This document shows, piece after piece, positions 35,301 to 41,550 of a stretch of DNA of 64,000 nucleotides. A program made the position numbers and the translations under genes. This DNA comes from Eutreptiella sp. 'Long Island Sound 2002'. Taxonomy: Eukaryota; Euglenozoa; Euglenophyceae; Eutreptiales; Eutreptiaceae. Where the stretch lies: the NCBI GenBank assembly GCA_964036045.1, contig OZ038378.1, positions 165,020,549 through 165,084,548 of the forward strand. The letters run 5' to 3'. The notes under the pieces were generated by a model, which was given only the letters and a program-made list of their open reading frames with translations, had not been told where the DNA came from and made no database searches. Within the stretch, counting starts at the first letter, position 1. Every line of letters begins with the position of its first letter.

Positions 35301-38300
35301 CCCTGCTGCACTATCTCCTCCAACACCCCTCCACTACCCAGAGGCCCGACTGCATCACTGTTTGATGGGTGACAATGCAGAACAAAACGGAATATCTCCC
35401 ACCTCCAAAACTGCATTTTGCCATCTGATTTGGGGCACTGAGGAGCAACACCAGCAGGAGCACAGGGCAACACTCGCCATGTCATCAGCCTCGCCTGGCC
35501 CTGTTCCCATGGCAGGTCCCCTGATTACGATCTCGATAAGCTGTTGGAGCTGTTTGACATGGGCCGGATGGCGCACCAGACGTACGCAATTCGGCAACCG
35601 GGGCAAGCGCAGCTCGTAGGTCATGTCGTGCCGCACTGTTCCCTCAGGGGAGGGGGTTTGCAAGGACCGTGTGATGGATCTGGGCTGCGGTGCATGTGCT
35701 GTTCTGCGCTCTCCTCTCCAGAAATGTCTCTGGGTCTTCTGCCAATTGGATGGATTCCATTGGTGGCACGAGTTGTGTTTGGGTTAGGGTTAGGGTGAGG
35801 GATGCATCCCTCCAGAGGCACTGGCCCTCCTCAGAAAGGACTTGTGGACAAAGGCGCAGGCCATGGGGCCCCCGTGCGGACCGGTTCCACTGCAGACCAC
35901 CCACCGACTAGGGGAGGAGGGGGTTCAGCACGTATGATCCCCTCAGGGAAGTATTAGAATGGCCGTGCACCGTGGGAGGAGGGGGGGTTACCCCCCTGAA
36001 CCCCCCCCCCCCTCCAGACCATAGTGGGAGAAAACGAAATTTACCATTGGGAAAATCTGGCTGGGCTATTTTGGTACACAATTTTATGGGTTTCAACCCC
36101 CTCCCTCCTCTCTTCTAATATCGTACAAATCCTAATTATTGGCAAAAACACATAATTCCCGGCACAAGGAGTTGTTCTAAAAAAAAATAAGGCAAAAAAA
36201 TAATCATTTTTCAGCCGCATGCCCTTCGCAAAAATGACATCCGCAAAAAAATCACAAAGAAAATAACCTTTTGCCCCCGCCCCCCCCCTTCTGACTTGAA
36301 TGCGCTGGTGCTGCATTGTGCATCCTTTTTCTTCGCCGCCTGCCTTGCTTCACTTGTAGACTGTGGGTTTTTGTCTATGCTATGAACCGCAATCGCAGAG
36401 TCTAACTGATCTGCATTTGTATGCCTGTGTAGGGATGGACTGCAATCCCGGAGTCCAAAATACCCCAGGTCTTTTTCAGTGGCACCAAAATGAATGAACC
36501 ATAGCCCCCCCCCCCCCCCACAAAAAAAAAGGAGGCCCAAACAAAAAAAGCAAAAAAATAAAAGAATTTAGACTCAGTCAACAAAAACAGCTCCGCAAAA
36601 CTGAATTCCGCAGAAGAAAATCTCTATTTTTAAAAAAAAACATTTTCCCTGTATTTTCTCCCTATTCTGGGTGGTGTTGTAAAATTTTGCATATGTAAAA
36701 TTCAAAACACCCAACACAAAAATTAGGATTCTGCAGAACGTTAAGATTTGTACAGTACATCCCTGGTCCCCCCTACCCCCCCCCCCCCTTAACCCCCCCT
36801 CCCAATCCCCCCGTGCGTTGTTTGGCCCGTTTTCGTTGGTTGTTGTTGTTTGTTTGACCTTCTGGTGCCAATGAAGTCAACCAGCGGACATGGAGCATCG
36901 CGCTCCAACGATTCCTCAATGCGATGGCATTTAATGTTGAGTGTTTGCCACACCTGGAGCGTCGCCGAGTGACCCACGTCTGGTAACGGATAGCCCCCCG
37001 GGCGTGGTTGTTGAGGAGCATAATCCATTTACATTTGACCACTGCACCACATGTGCCCCTGTGGCATGCGTCCTCCGGTTCACAAGGTGGTGGTGTTTTG
37101 TGCAAGACCCCCCATCCCCACTCCCGGCGCGACTGCTCCCCCCTCTTTGGGGGGGACGTTGTGCAAGCGGGGGAGGGGGGGAAGCAGGGAAGTATGAAAA
37201 TGGCCGTACACCATCAGAGGAGGTGGGAGTACCCCCCCTGAAACCCCCCCCCCAAAAAAAACCAAAGTGACCATCGAGGGGAACAACGAAGTTTACAATT
37301 GGGATAATCTTGTTGGGCCATTTTTGGTACCCCCCCCCCTTTCTTTTTCAATACTTCCCTGGGGGGGGGGGATCTCCCGATGCTCGTCACGTCGCGCTGA
37401 TCATCCTGAGGGTCCACAAACGGGGATGAGGTGGGGGCCTTGTGGCGTCCGCTGTGAAATTGCGGCGCGGCGCAGGGACGCTGCACTGTTGATGGGGATT
37501 TGGGACACAAAGGAACAGTTCACATTCGCCGGTGCTGATGGTGGGTCTACGGCTGCGGCTGGATTGAGCCGCCACCGCAGCCAAGATGCGTTGGAACGCC
37601 GGGACGCCCCACGCATTGCCGGGGCTGCGAAGCGCCAAGGGCCCGAAGTTGTGTGCTGGTGTTGATTGACCCCCGGCGCCAGCGCCGTTCCCCCTCTCGC
37701 CTCTTGCTCGGCAGGTGCGCAGCGGAGCGAGCCGCGCCGGATGCACAATTTCGGTGCTTTGGAAGGGGCGTACCCCCACGTTCGGGATGGTGCACCGGAC
37801 CCAAAGAGGTGTGCTGCGCAGATGTGTGCTGCTGTGCACTGCACAGTGGTCAGTGCCCTGTGACCACTTTTGTGCAACCTTCATTGTTCCCAGTGTTCTA
37901 CAGCGGTTGGGCTTAACTTGCACCGCTCGCCTGCACCACGTGCAAGGCACCCTCAAATGCGTTGGTCAAATAACAAACGTCACACAACATATCGTATCGT
38001 AGCCATATTGTAGCCATTGCCCTCCTGTACCCTGGACAGGACATGCACGCCATTATCTCTCTGGAAGCCATGAGGATTCCTCTAGGCCGCTGGGTATTCC
38101 TCTAGGCCAATGAGGGTTCCTCTAGGGCATGGAGGACAGGCTATTGCTTAGTGGCCAAAATGGGGGGTGGGTGGGTGGGTGGGGTAGAGATGGGTGGGTG
38201 GGTTGGCCCCAAATTTCAGCATTTTGGGCCACCAGGCAAACATGTGAACCCTTTGTTGCACAATATTGTCAGAACTGGCTGGTAGCTGAGTTGGTTGTAG

Positions 38301-40688
38301 TGCTGGACTCTGGTTTCAAGGTCCTGGGTTCCAACCGCAGTAGTGGTTTTTTGCTGGTCAGTTCTGCTCTGTTGTTCCACAGATTTGCATGTTTTTGGTA
38401 ATAGTGTGCCATGTCTTGCATGTGAACTGAGATTTGTTGGTTGTGCAATTCTACGCCTGCTTGGGTTTTTCTTGTGTTTGAATATGTTCGAGGCTTGTTT
38501 CCCAACGGTGTGGCGTCCTCCCTCCGAACTACAGCCAATGGGAGCTTCTCAATCAAGTGCTTGTATGTGAGTGTGGGTGGAGGGCATAGACCCCCCCCCC
38601 CCCTGGGGGGGGGAGGGTTGGGTGGGCGGGTGGGTCGATGGGTGGGTGGGTGGGTGGCTCAGCCCTGGCCGAGGCCCAAACTAACCCCCCCCCCCCGGGG
38701 GTCACTAAGCAATGGGCTGATGGAGGATTCCTCTAGGCCATTGGGGATTCCTCTAGGCCAGCGGGGAGAGGGAGGTGGGGGTTGGGCGATGCAGACCGAG
38801 GGGACAGGACGGGGGGGCGGGGGGCATGGAAGGAAGCAGGAGCGACAAGCAAGCACATGCACAACGCACCTGGCCTCATGGGAGGTACCATGCTGCGGTG
38901 TGCAGGGCGCGGTGCAGGGCAGAGACACAGGTTTAGCGACTCTTGCACGGGCCCGCATCCACTTCCGCATCCGCATCCACATCCACATTCGCATCCACAT
39001 CCGCATCCACATCCGCATCCACATCCACATCCGTATCAGCATCCGCATCCACATCCATATTGGCATCCGCATTGGCATCGGCATCCATATACACATTCAC
39101 ACCCACATCAACCTCCATATCCGTATCCACATCCACATTTGTTTGTCACGTCTGTTGTTGTCTTGTGGTTGTGACAGTGATGGTTGGTGCTGCTTCTCCT
39201 CATTAGCGCCAGACTCTCCATTACCTTCTGAGCATTGTGGGAAGACACAAGTGCGGCAAAAAGTAACATTTTAACCTCCTCCATGAGCAAACAGCCGAAG
39301 GGTGCCTTTGGCGTCCTTGGGCACCATCTGTCAAAATCCGGGGGGGGGGGGGATCCATGAGCCATCGACAGGGCTAAGCTGGCCCCAAGGCATCCAGGAT
39401 AGATCCTGGATGCAGTGGGATGTATCTTCCACGTGCGCCGGAATCTAGTGGATCCGACGTCAGGGCACGGAAGAAAAAAGGTTTGCTTGCGGGGGGGGGG
39501 GGTGTCGTTGGGTTCACGTGACGGGGACCCCCGACGGGTCGATGGGGGAGGTGGGGGGTGTCCTGAGGTACCCCAACATATGTGGCTCACAATGATCCCC
39601 TGATGCGCTGATCATTTGAGGTATGTATCATGGGGGACTTTTTTTGTGAAAAAAAATTCTTCTGAGACACTTTGCTGCGCAGGTGGTGAGTCATCAGTGG
39701 AGGTTTTTCTACCTCTCCCCTGTCACGGAGAGCCCCTTTCCCAACCCCGCTTCAGGGGGCTCGACCGACCCCCCCCCCCCCCCCGCACGCAAACCTTCGC
39801 CCTCCCAAGCGGCGGGGCATATCCTGGACGCAGCTGCACCGCAGTGCCCCTGGCTCTTGGTCTCAGGAATCCACAAGGACTGCGTCGTGCGTGGCCGCAT
39901 CCCGCGAACAAATGTGGCCGCGCTGCCTTCAGTACCGAGCCTGATGCTGAAGTGTACCGCACTCTGGACGCCGGCCTCATCGCTGCTGCACAGGCAATCC
40001 GCAACCGACTGAGCAATGCCACGGAGAACATTAGCATATCCTCCCCCAAGCAGCTGATGCCCAAACCCAAGTCTGTCTCCTTCTCTTGGGACAGCGAGGG
40101 CTTGTCAAGAGTGCCAAAGGGTCACTGTGGAATATGAGTTTTGTGTGGATATCACATTTCAAGCGGTGGTGGCTGTTTGCTGGTCCAGCGCTATCACTGG
40201 TGTTGGTGCTGGTGGTGGTGTTGATGTTGAAGTGTTTGCTGTTGTGGGGGGTGCTATCGCAACTGCTGCTGGGGCCGGTGCTGCTGGTGGTGTCAGTGGT
40301 TGAGGGTGTTTGGATGGTTTGCTTTTTTGATTGTTGCTTTTGTACCACTTCTGTGCTGTGCTTACTGCTGCTGCTGCTGCTGCTGCTATTAATGGTGATT
40401 GTGTCGGTGGTGGTGTCGGTGTTTTTGCTGTCGTGATCGTTGTTTTTGTGTTGTGATTGCACTTTTTGCTGCTGCTACTGCTGCTGCTGCTGCTGCAGTG
40501 GTGGTGTGTACTGTGCTGTCCTTGTTGCCGTCATTCGATGTGCTGTTCATTTCTGCAGACCAAGGCCCAAAGTGACCCCCAGTCCCTCCTCGGAGAGTCC
40601 CAGCGGCGTTACTTTGGGGGCGTACGCGAGTACCAAAGTGCCGGCCCGGGCCCCAAACACACCAGCCTATTCGCCAAACATGTTGTAG
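4909..40688 (+). CDS. Gene A: proposed 15-exon membrane protein with two PP1-docking-like motifs (unknown family)
   Basis: Fifteen plus-strand segments, each bounded by AG before and GT after, join without a phase break into 1,055 codons plus TAG. Exons: 4909-5382, 8413-8691, 10346-10559, 12128-12390, 16639-16915, 19516-19595, 21693-21873, 25043-25132, 29488-29643, 31894-32436, 33364-33475, 35516-35619, 37715-37808, 39933-40103, 40559-40688. Layout: basic N-terminus (1-158), acidic segment (about 180), helical middle (250-500), DSAK-containing repeats (530-575), one clear membrane span (about 594-612), weaker hydrophobic stretches (649-664, 677-720), an acidic Ser/Pro-rich tail with KSVSF at 755-759 and 1002-1006, and a Pro-rich end. 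KSVSF fits the RVxF consensus for protein phosphatase 1 docking; that role is inferred. Exons 4, 6 and 12 and the exon 1 donor are least certain. Two adjacent genes remain possible. Confidence 0.6.
5465..5724 (+). mobile_element. MITE-like element with TTAAGGACAGCCC termini
   Basis: The left end GGACAGGGCTGTCTTTAAG (5,465-5,483) is the reverse complement of CTTAAGGACAGCCCTGTCC (5,706-5,724) with one mismatch. The 260 bp between hold further TTAAGGACAGCCC copies and a CAACCGCCAC minisatellite. No ORF. It lies in gene A intron 1. Target duplication not evident. Confidence 0.6.
5549..5612 (+). repeat. CAACCGCC minisatellite, locus 1
   Basis: Repeated CCAACCGCCA units of about 10 bp. Related arrays occur at seven further loci in the window. 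Confidence 0.8.
6661..6695 (+). repeat. (CCCCT)n microsatellite
   Basis: Seven near-perfect CTCCC units. Confidence 0.9.
7211..7280 (+). repeat. Low-complexity GTGCA/GTAGT stretch
   Basis: Short GTGCG, GTGCA, GTAGT and GCAAT units form a purine/pyrimidine-alternating tract in gene A intron 1. Confidence 0.7.
7305..7510 (+). repeat. Degenerate GGCTCCGCCCC tandem repeat
   Basis: Four to five diverged units of about 50 bp, each with GGCTCyrCCCCT then GGGGTGyTyTG. Confidence 0.6.
7512..8106 (+). repeat. Tandem duplication, period about 350 bp, in gene A intron 1
   Basis: 7,512-7,742 and 7,862-8,106 share an ordered set of blocks: GGCTGCAACCCC, GACACGAT, GAGGAGTACC, GTGAGGCC, GATGAGGGGGAAG-like, GCACACGGC, GCCCCTGAGA. 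No coding signal. Confidence 0.75.
8143..8390 (+). repeat. (CCTCC)n, (CTCAC)n and (GTCAC)n microsatellite
   Basis: About 245 bp of CTCAC units, grading to alternating CTCAC/GTCAC, ending 22 bp before the gene A exon 2 acceptor and acting as an extended pyrimidine-rich tract. Confidence 0.9.
8413..8691 (+). CDS. Gene A exon 2
   Basis: Acceptor TTCTTCTCAG|GCA and consensus donor GGG|GTGAGT, both phase 0. The 93 codons include an acidic [12 protein letters not shown] stretch, a [20 protein letters not shown] segment and [12 protein letters not shown]. Strong coding character and splice sites. Confidence 0.75.
9266..9943 (+). mobile_element. AT-rich non-autonomous DNA element with TACCAGGGAAAC TIRs
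   Basis: TACCAGGGAAAC at 9,266-9,277 and its exact complement GTTTCCCTGGTA at 9,932-9,943 bound 678 bp that are far more AT-rich than the surrounding intron, with TTTTGCGAAA-type motifs near both ends. The CAGGG core resembles hAT termini. No transposase-length ORF and no clear target duplication. It lies in gene A intron 2. Confidence 0.6.
10346..10559 (+). CDS. Gene A exon 3
   Basis: Acceptor GTGCAG|GGC in phase 0, donor ATGG|GTATGC in phase 1. It encodes a charged helical segment ([20 protein letters not shown], then [20 protein letters not shown]) with heptad-like spacing, possibly a short coiled coil. Confidence 0.65.
11046..11117 (+). repeat. Dispersed repeat family 2, partial copy
   Basis: GGATGTGGAGAGA, then GCCCACTT-x2-AATGGCAG, then TCACAGCAGGGCCTTGG: the 5' half of the repeat at 28,722-28,858 and 29,738-29,897. 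Confidence 0.75.
11877..11985 (+). repeat. CAACCGCC/CGGTTGG minisatellite, locus 2
   Basis: ATTCGGTTGGCGTGCCACC units of about 23 bp, related to the CGGTTGG arrays at other loci. Confidence 0.65.
12128..12390 (+). CDS. Gene A exon 4
   Basis: The donor AAG|GTCCCA is phase 0. The acceptor at 12,127 (CTATCCATGAAG) is the one giving the phase 1 start needed after exon 3, but it is weak, so the 5' edge is uncertain. Coding is clear from about 12,180: [20 protein letters not shown], then [15 protein letters not shown], then [20 protein letters not shown]. The latter part resembles a helical, EF-hand-like fold but lacks a canonical calcium loop. Confidence 0.6.
13160..13420 (+). pseudogene. Decayed zinc-finger ORF of a mobile element
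   Basis: One frame reads CALC-x5[11 protein letters not shown], RGHVTNHLL, a stop, then [12 protein letters not shown] CxxC...H...H finger followed by CGFCG-x3-G-x-C is a pattern I associate with ORFs of repetitive elements in fungi and other protists. Several stops follow. It lies in gene A intron 4. Confidence 0.45.
14063..14214 (+). repeat. Dispersed repeat family 3, longest copy
   Basis: Contains TGACGTTAGTGGCAAGTCC, a TTCAAAGCACAATGCCCC block, CACTCACTGAGCG and CTCATGAGTGCCCTTCAC. Parts recur at 14,725-14,786 and 15,499-15,592. Confidence 0.65.
14725..14786 (+). repeat. Dispersed repeat family 3, 5' part
   Basis: AACGTCAGTGGCAAGTCC, ATCCCTAACCTGCC and TTCAAAGCACGATGTCCCC match 14,063-14,130. 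Confidence 0.65.
15499..15592 (+). repeat. Dispersed repeat family 3, 3' part
   Basis: A poly-C block, then CACTCACTCAGC and CTCATGAGTGCCCTTCATAA, match 14,105-14,214. Confidence 0.65.
16461..16552 (+). repeat. 41-bp AT-rich tandem repeat
   Basis: Two 41 bp units beginning TTTTACC(T)TCG/TTG and ending TTTTACTAAG, plus 10 bp of a third, just upstream of gene A exon 5. Confidence 0.85.
16639..16915 (+). CDS. Gene A exon 5
   Basis: Acceptor CTGCACAG|GCC in phase 0, donor GGAG|GTGTGT in phase 1. It encodes [16 protein letters not shown], then [20 protein letters not shown] and [19 protein letters not shown], an amphipathic all-helical segment. An in-frame TGA after the donor supports an exon end here. 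Other donors (16,898; 16,903) would alter a few residues and the phase. Confidence 0.65.
17047..17160 (+). repeat. CAACCGCC minisatellite, locus 3
   Basis: GGTTACCCTCCAACGGCCGTC-type units of about 21 bp, five or so copies. It is followed by TTATGCCC, a T-run and GGGACCGCCCTGG, the same order as at 20,865-21,000. Confidence 0.8.
19516..19595 (+). CDS. Gene A exon 6
   Basis: Acceptor TTTGGCAG|GT; the start phase fits exon 5. It encodes [20 protein letters not shown] and then MLLFNGD. The donor GAC|GTGGAG keeps phase 0 into exon 7; a second donor five bases earlier would give phase 1 and skip exon 7. The frame meets TGA shortly after the donor. Confidence 0.5.
20002..20016. repeat. Left target-site duplication of SINE
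   Basis: ACCATTGTTCTAAGC, 15 bp, identical to 20,441-20,455. Confidence 0.9.
20017..20440 (+). mobile_element. SINE with tRNA-like box B, body and (CCTTA)n tail
   Basis: The 424 bp between the two identical 15 bp target duplications start with a tRNA-like region whose box B is GGTTCGAATCC (20,073-20,083). A weak box A-like TAATTCAGCTG lies upstream, and TGGAGCCA follows the box. A body (GTGTCCTGGGCGCTAGGGTG, then TGCGAGGGATAAGG) leads into about 47 CCTTA units. The same body with a (CCTCA)n tail is at 50,884-51,047. The structure (pol III promoter, body, simple-repeat tail, duplication) is typical of an LINE-mobilised SINE. It lies in gene A intron 6. Confidence 0.85.
20206..20440 (+). repeat. 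(CCTTA)n microsatellite
   Basis: About 47 perfect CCTTA units forming the SINE tail. Confidence 0.98.
20441..20455. repeat. Right target-site duplication of SINE
   Basis: ACCATTGTTCTAAGC directly after the last CCTTA unit. Confidence 0.9.
20865..20930 (+). repeat. CAACCGCC minisatellite, locus 4
   Basis: CCAACCGCCGGTGGCCACCG-type units, then GGTTATGCCCTAA and later a T-run, paralleling 17,100-17,215. Confidence 0.75.
21693..21873 (+). CDS. Gene A exon 7
   Basis: Acceptor CTCTGTGCAG|GAC (phase 0) and strong donor A|GTGAGTATGG (phase 1). It encodes an internal repeat, [11 protein letters not shown] and two further G-x-PDSAKG copies, then [14 protein letters not shown]. This is a low-complexity, probably disordered linker directly before the membrane exon. 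Confidence 0.6.
25043..25132 (+). CDS. Gene A exon 8 (membrane span)
   Basis: Acceptor CATGTGCAG|AC, donor GCAG|GTATTG, phase 1 on both sides. It encodes [20 protein letters not shown] followed by [10 protein letters not shown]: one unmistakable hydrophobic span of about 18 residues flanked by Lys and His. Confidence 0.7.
25255..25385 (+). repeat. Dispersed repeat family 4, copy 1
   Basis: A C-run, then CAAAGTGACCACAGTGGGGA, GAAATTTACAACTGGGAAAATC, TTTTTGGTGCACAA and a second C-run. Copies at 36,000-36,115 and 37,240-37,350. Confidence 0.75.
25755..25915 (+). repeat. Dispersed repeat family 5, copy 1
   Basis: GTAGCATACCCCAAGGCATG, ACCCCTTGTAAAATCAT and CCCCAATGGATTCTTTGATT match, with divergence, 54,838-54,945. 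Confidence 0.65.
26155..26235 (+). repeat. Degenerate CTGC/CTGA microsatellite
   Basis: CTGTCTGCCTGCCTGCTTGC grading into GACTGACTG units. Confidence 0.85.
27757..28140 (+). repeat. Dispersed repeat family 6, copy 1
   Basis: Shares ordered blocks with 60,318-60,606: GTGxxCAAGAACC, TTCTCATGGCTGTGGT, GAAAGGAAAAGGC, GCTCATGGCTGTGCGCAAGA, AAGAACCAGCCCCTGG and CAAAACATTGCTGG. No intact frame on either strand. Confidence 0.75.
28238..28320 (+). repeat. Dispersed repeat family 7, copy 1
   Basis: ATGATCCCCATGATGCGCTG, ATCATTTTGAGG and GTGTCATGG blocks, matching 39,590-39,655. Confidence 0.65.
28722..28858 (+). repeat. Dispersed repeat family 2, copy 1
   Basis: Nearly identical to 29,738-29,897: CAGTCACAGCAGGGCCTTGG, GTACACTCAGAGACTC, GAGCGTCTCCCGTGGCAGCC, TCCACGTCAAACGAGGGCAA. 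Confidence 0.9.
29488..29643 (+). CDS. Gene A exon 9
   Basis: Acceptor ACTTGTCAG|GGG, donor GAAG|GTTTGC, phase 1 on both sides. It encodes a charged helix ([20 protein letters not shown]) and then [15 protein letters not shown], a short hydrophobic stretch closed by KAEHKKRE. Good coding character. Confidence 0.65.
29738..29897 (+). repeat. Dispersed repeat family 2, copy 2
   Basis: See 28,722-28,858. This copy lies in the next gene A intron, about 1 kb downstream. Confidence 0.9.
30513..30585 (+). repeat. CAACCGCC minisatellite, locus 5
   Basis: Loose AACCGCC / CCAACCGC units in gene A intron 9. Confidence 0.6.
31687..31880 (+). repeat. Poly-T, poly-G and poly-C run cluster
   Basis: A T-run of about 17, G-runs and long C-runs directly upstream of the gene A exon 10 acceptor. 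Confidence 0.9.
31894..32436 (+). CDS. Gene A exon 10 (largest exon)
   Basis: Acceptor TGTGCAG|GG, donor CCTG|GTGTGT, phase 1 on both sides, 543 nt. It encodes Cys/Ala-rich hydrophobic stretches ([31 protein letters not shown]), an acidic DPDPDPE run, [12 protein letters not shown] with the first RVxF-like KSVSF, then [20 protein letters not shown] repeats. The acidic Ser-Pro repeats look like a disordered phospho-acceptor region (inference). Confidence 0.7.
33364..33475 (+). CDS. Gene A exon 11
   Basis: Acceptor CGTTCCTGCAG|AT (phase 1) and strong donor CCGAG|GTACGTG (phase 2). It encodes [20 protein letters not shown] and then [18 protein letters not shown]. Other open frames on both strands make the composition ambiguous; phase fit is the main support. 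Confidence 0.55.
34145..35225. mobile_element. Foldback-like array of nested inverted repeats
   Basis: Two linked palindromes share modules. Palindrome I: 34,145-34,318 pairs with 34,358-34,550; the inner arms ACAGGGACCATGTTGGG / CCCAACATGGTCCCTGT and CTTGGGCTTTGG / CCAAAGCCCAAG are near perfect. Palindrome II: 34,430-34,660 pairs with 34,965-35,225, for example GACATCACCAAGT against ACTTGGTGATGTTG. A third direct copy of one module is at 34,830-34,940. No ORF of note. This resembles foldback transposons or a nested MITE. It lies in gene A intron 11. Confidence 0.7.
35516..35619 (+). CDS. Gene A exon 12
   Basis: Acceptor CCCATGGCAG|G (phase 2 start fits exon 11). It encodes [20 protein letters not shown] and then [14 protein letters not shown], typical coding composition. 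The donor GTAG|GTCATG gives phase 1, matching exon 13; a stronger-looking GTAGGT four bases upstream would give phase 0 and break the chain. Confidence 0.6.
36000..36115 (+). repeat. Dispersed repeat family 4, copy 2
   Basis: C-run, GACCATAGTGGGAGAAAACG, AAATTTACCATTGGGAAAATC, TTTTGGTACACAATTTTATG. See 25,255-25,385. Confidence 0.75.
37240..37350 (+). repeat. Dispersed repeat family 4, copy 3
   Basis: C-run, CAAAGTGACCATCGAGGGGA, GTTTACAATTGGGATAATC, CCATTTTTGGTACC. See 25,255-25,385. Confidence 0.75.
37715..37808 (+). CDS. Gene A exon 13
   Basis: Acceptor CTTGCTCGGCAG|GT (phase 1), donor AAGAG|GTGTGC (phase 2). It encodes [20 protein letters not shown] and then [11 protein letters not shown]. 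Confidence 0.6.
38150..38205 (+). repeat. (GGGT)n microsatellite
   Basis: GGGTGGGTGGGTGGG units in gene A intron 13; a similar tract is at 38,620-38,660. Confidence 0.9.
38275..38345 (+). mobile_element. tRNA-derived sequence (SINE head)
   Basis: Box A TAGCTGAGTTGG matches TRGCNNAGYNGG exactly. GGGTTCCAACC is a good box B about 45 bp downstream, and the T arm pairs 4 of 5. The D and anticodon arms fold poorly and no CCA-ready acceptor is evident, so this is more likely a SINE head than a functional tRNA. Confidence 0.5.
38950..39145 (+). repeat. (CATCCA/CATCCG)n minisatellite
   Basis: About 190 bp of CATCCACATCCGCATCCA-type 6 bp units with occasional CATATC variants. Confidence 0.95.
39590..39655 (+). 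repeat. Dispersed repeat family 7, copy 2
   Basis: ATGATCCCCTGATGCGCTGA, TCATTTGAGGTATG and ATCATGG blocks match 28,238-28,320; a related piece is at 27,297-27,332. Confidence 0.65.
39933..40103 (+). CDS. Gene A exon 14
   Basis: Acceptor TGCCTTCAG|T (phase 2 start fits exon 13). It encodes [40 protein letters not shown] and [14 protein letters not shown], the second RVxF-like KSVSF. The donor GGCTT|GTCAAG gives phase 2 as the last exon requires; donors at 40,110 and 40,120 would not. Confidence 0.65.
40365..40500 (+). repeat. (CTG)n-rich tracts
   Basis: Two (CTG/TGC)6-8 tracts at about 40,368-40,387 and 40,468-40,497 in gene A intron 14. Confidence 0.9.
40559..40688 (+). CDS. Gene A exon 15 (stop codon)
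   Basis: Acceptor CATTTCTGCAG|A. It encodes [20 protein letters not shown] and [20 protein letters not shown], ending ML and TAG. A Pro/Ser/Thr-rich tail. The other two frames also stay open for a while, so frame choice rests on phase and on the natural-looking tail. Confidence 0.6.
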
Positions 40689-41403
40689 ATTCTCCAGTTT
40701 ACTGCCTTCCCAATGCCTCCAGTGTACAGCTGCTGTCAATACTCTTCGTACTCTTCGAACTCTGGCCCAATTCTTCCAACTGGATTCCATTGTCCTCCAG
40801 CCAACCTCAGTCATTTTGTTCAACTGCTTTCCAACTGCTGTTCAAAACCTCTGCCACCAGTGCCCTACAACCGGCACCGCTTAGTCCAACTACGTCGAGC
40901 GCTGTTGCTTACGAGACGCCATCGATTGGTGGCGTCCGGTGCTCTGCACACACACGGTACCTGACCAGTTTTCATGGAATGGCCCTAAAGCACCGATGAC
41001 AATGGCCAAGCACCCCAAAGATCGCATCCGCGTGAAAACTACCGTTCTACCATGGCTCTTTGATCGGTCTGGCTGGTCACACTATCCCAGACCTCGGCTT
41101 TGGAAGTTTCGGGCTGTGAGGCCTCAGCCCCTGAAGCTGACAGTCACTCGGCACTGCCTGCCTTTGATGCACCTCCCCTTGGAAGCCCTTGGGGTTCGTG
41201 TTCCAGGCCCAAATGGGCCGTCAAAGGGCACTTCCAATGGCCCAAAATGCTGTGTTTCTTGCATCATTCAACCACCCTCGACTGCTTGGAACACCATCGA
41301 ATTGCCTCTAGGGTCGCTCATGGTGGTGAGCGGCACCGCCATCCATCAGGATCCAGATTTATTTTGCCGCCCCTTAGGGACAGGGATTTGTGGACGGCGT
41401 CCT
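40689..41403. other. Stretch after gene A with no supported gene
   Basis: Open frames of up to about 190 codons occur on the plus strand (around 40,939-41,400) with no recognisable motif. Part may be gene A 3' untranslated region. Confidence 0.3.
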
Positions 41404-41550
41404 GGGGAATATCCGACGGCGGTTGGAGGGGAACCGACGGCGGTTGGGCGGTGGCCGACAGCGGTTGGGCGGCAGCAGACGGCGGTTTGGTGGGTCGCTG
41501 ACGGCGGTTGGTGGGACACCGACGGCTAGTGGAGGGTAACCGACGGCGGG
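41404..41550 (+). repeat. CGGTTGG minisatellite, locus 6
   Basis: CCGACGGCGGTTGGAGGGGA-type units of about 21 bp, at least six copies, in the opposite orientation to locus 3. Confidence 0.85.

Noticed and set aside
35775-35800. True telomere end at (TTAGGG)2
   Set aside because: Only two units, internal to the window, with ordinary sequence on both sides.
38933-39136. Minus-strand Asp/Val/Ala-repeat ORF and related frames
   Set aside because: Translation of the CATCCA/CATCCG minisatellite.
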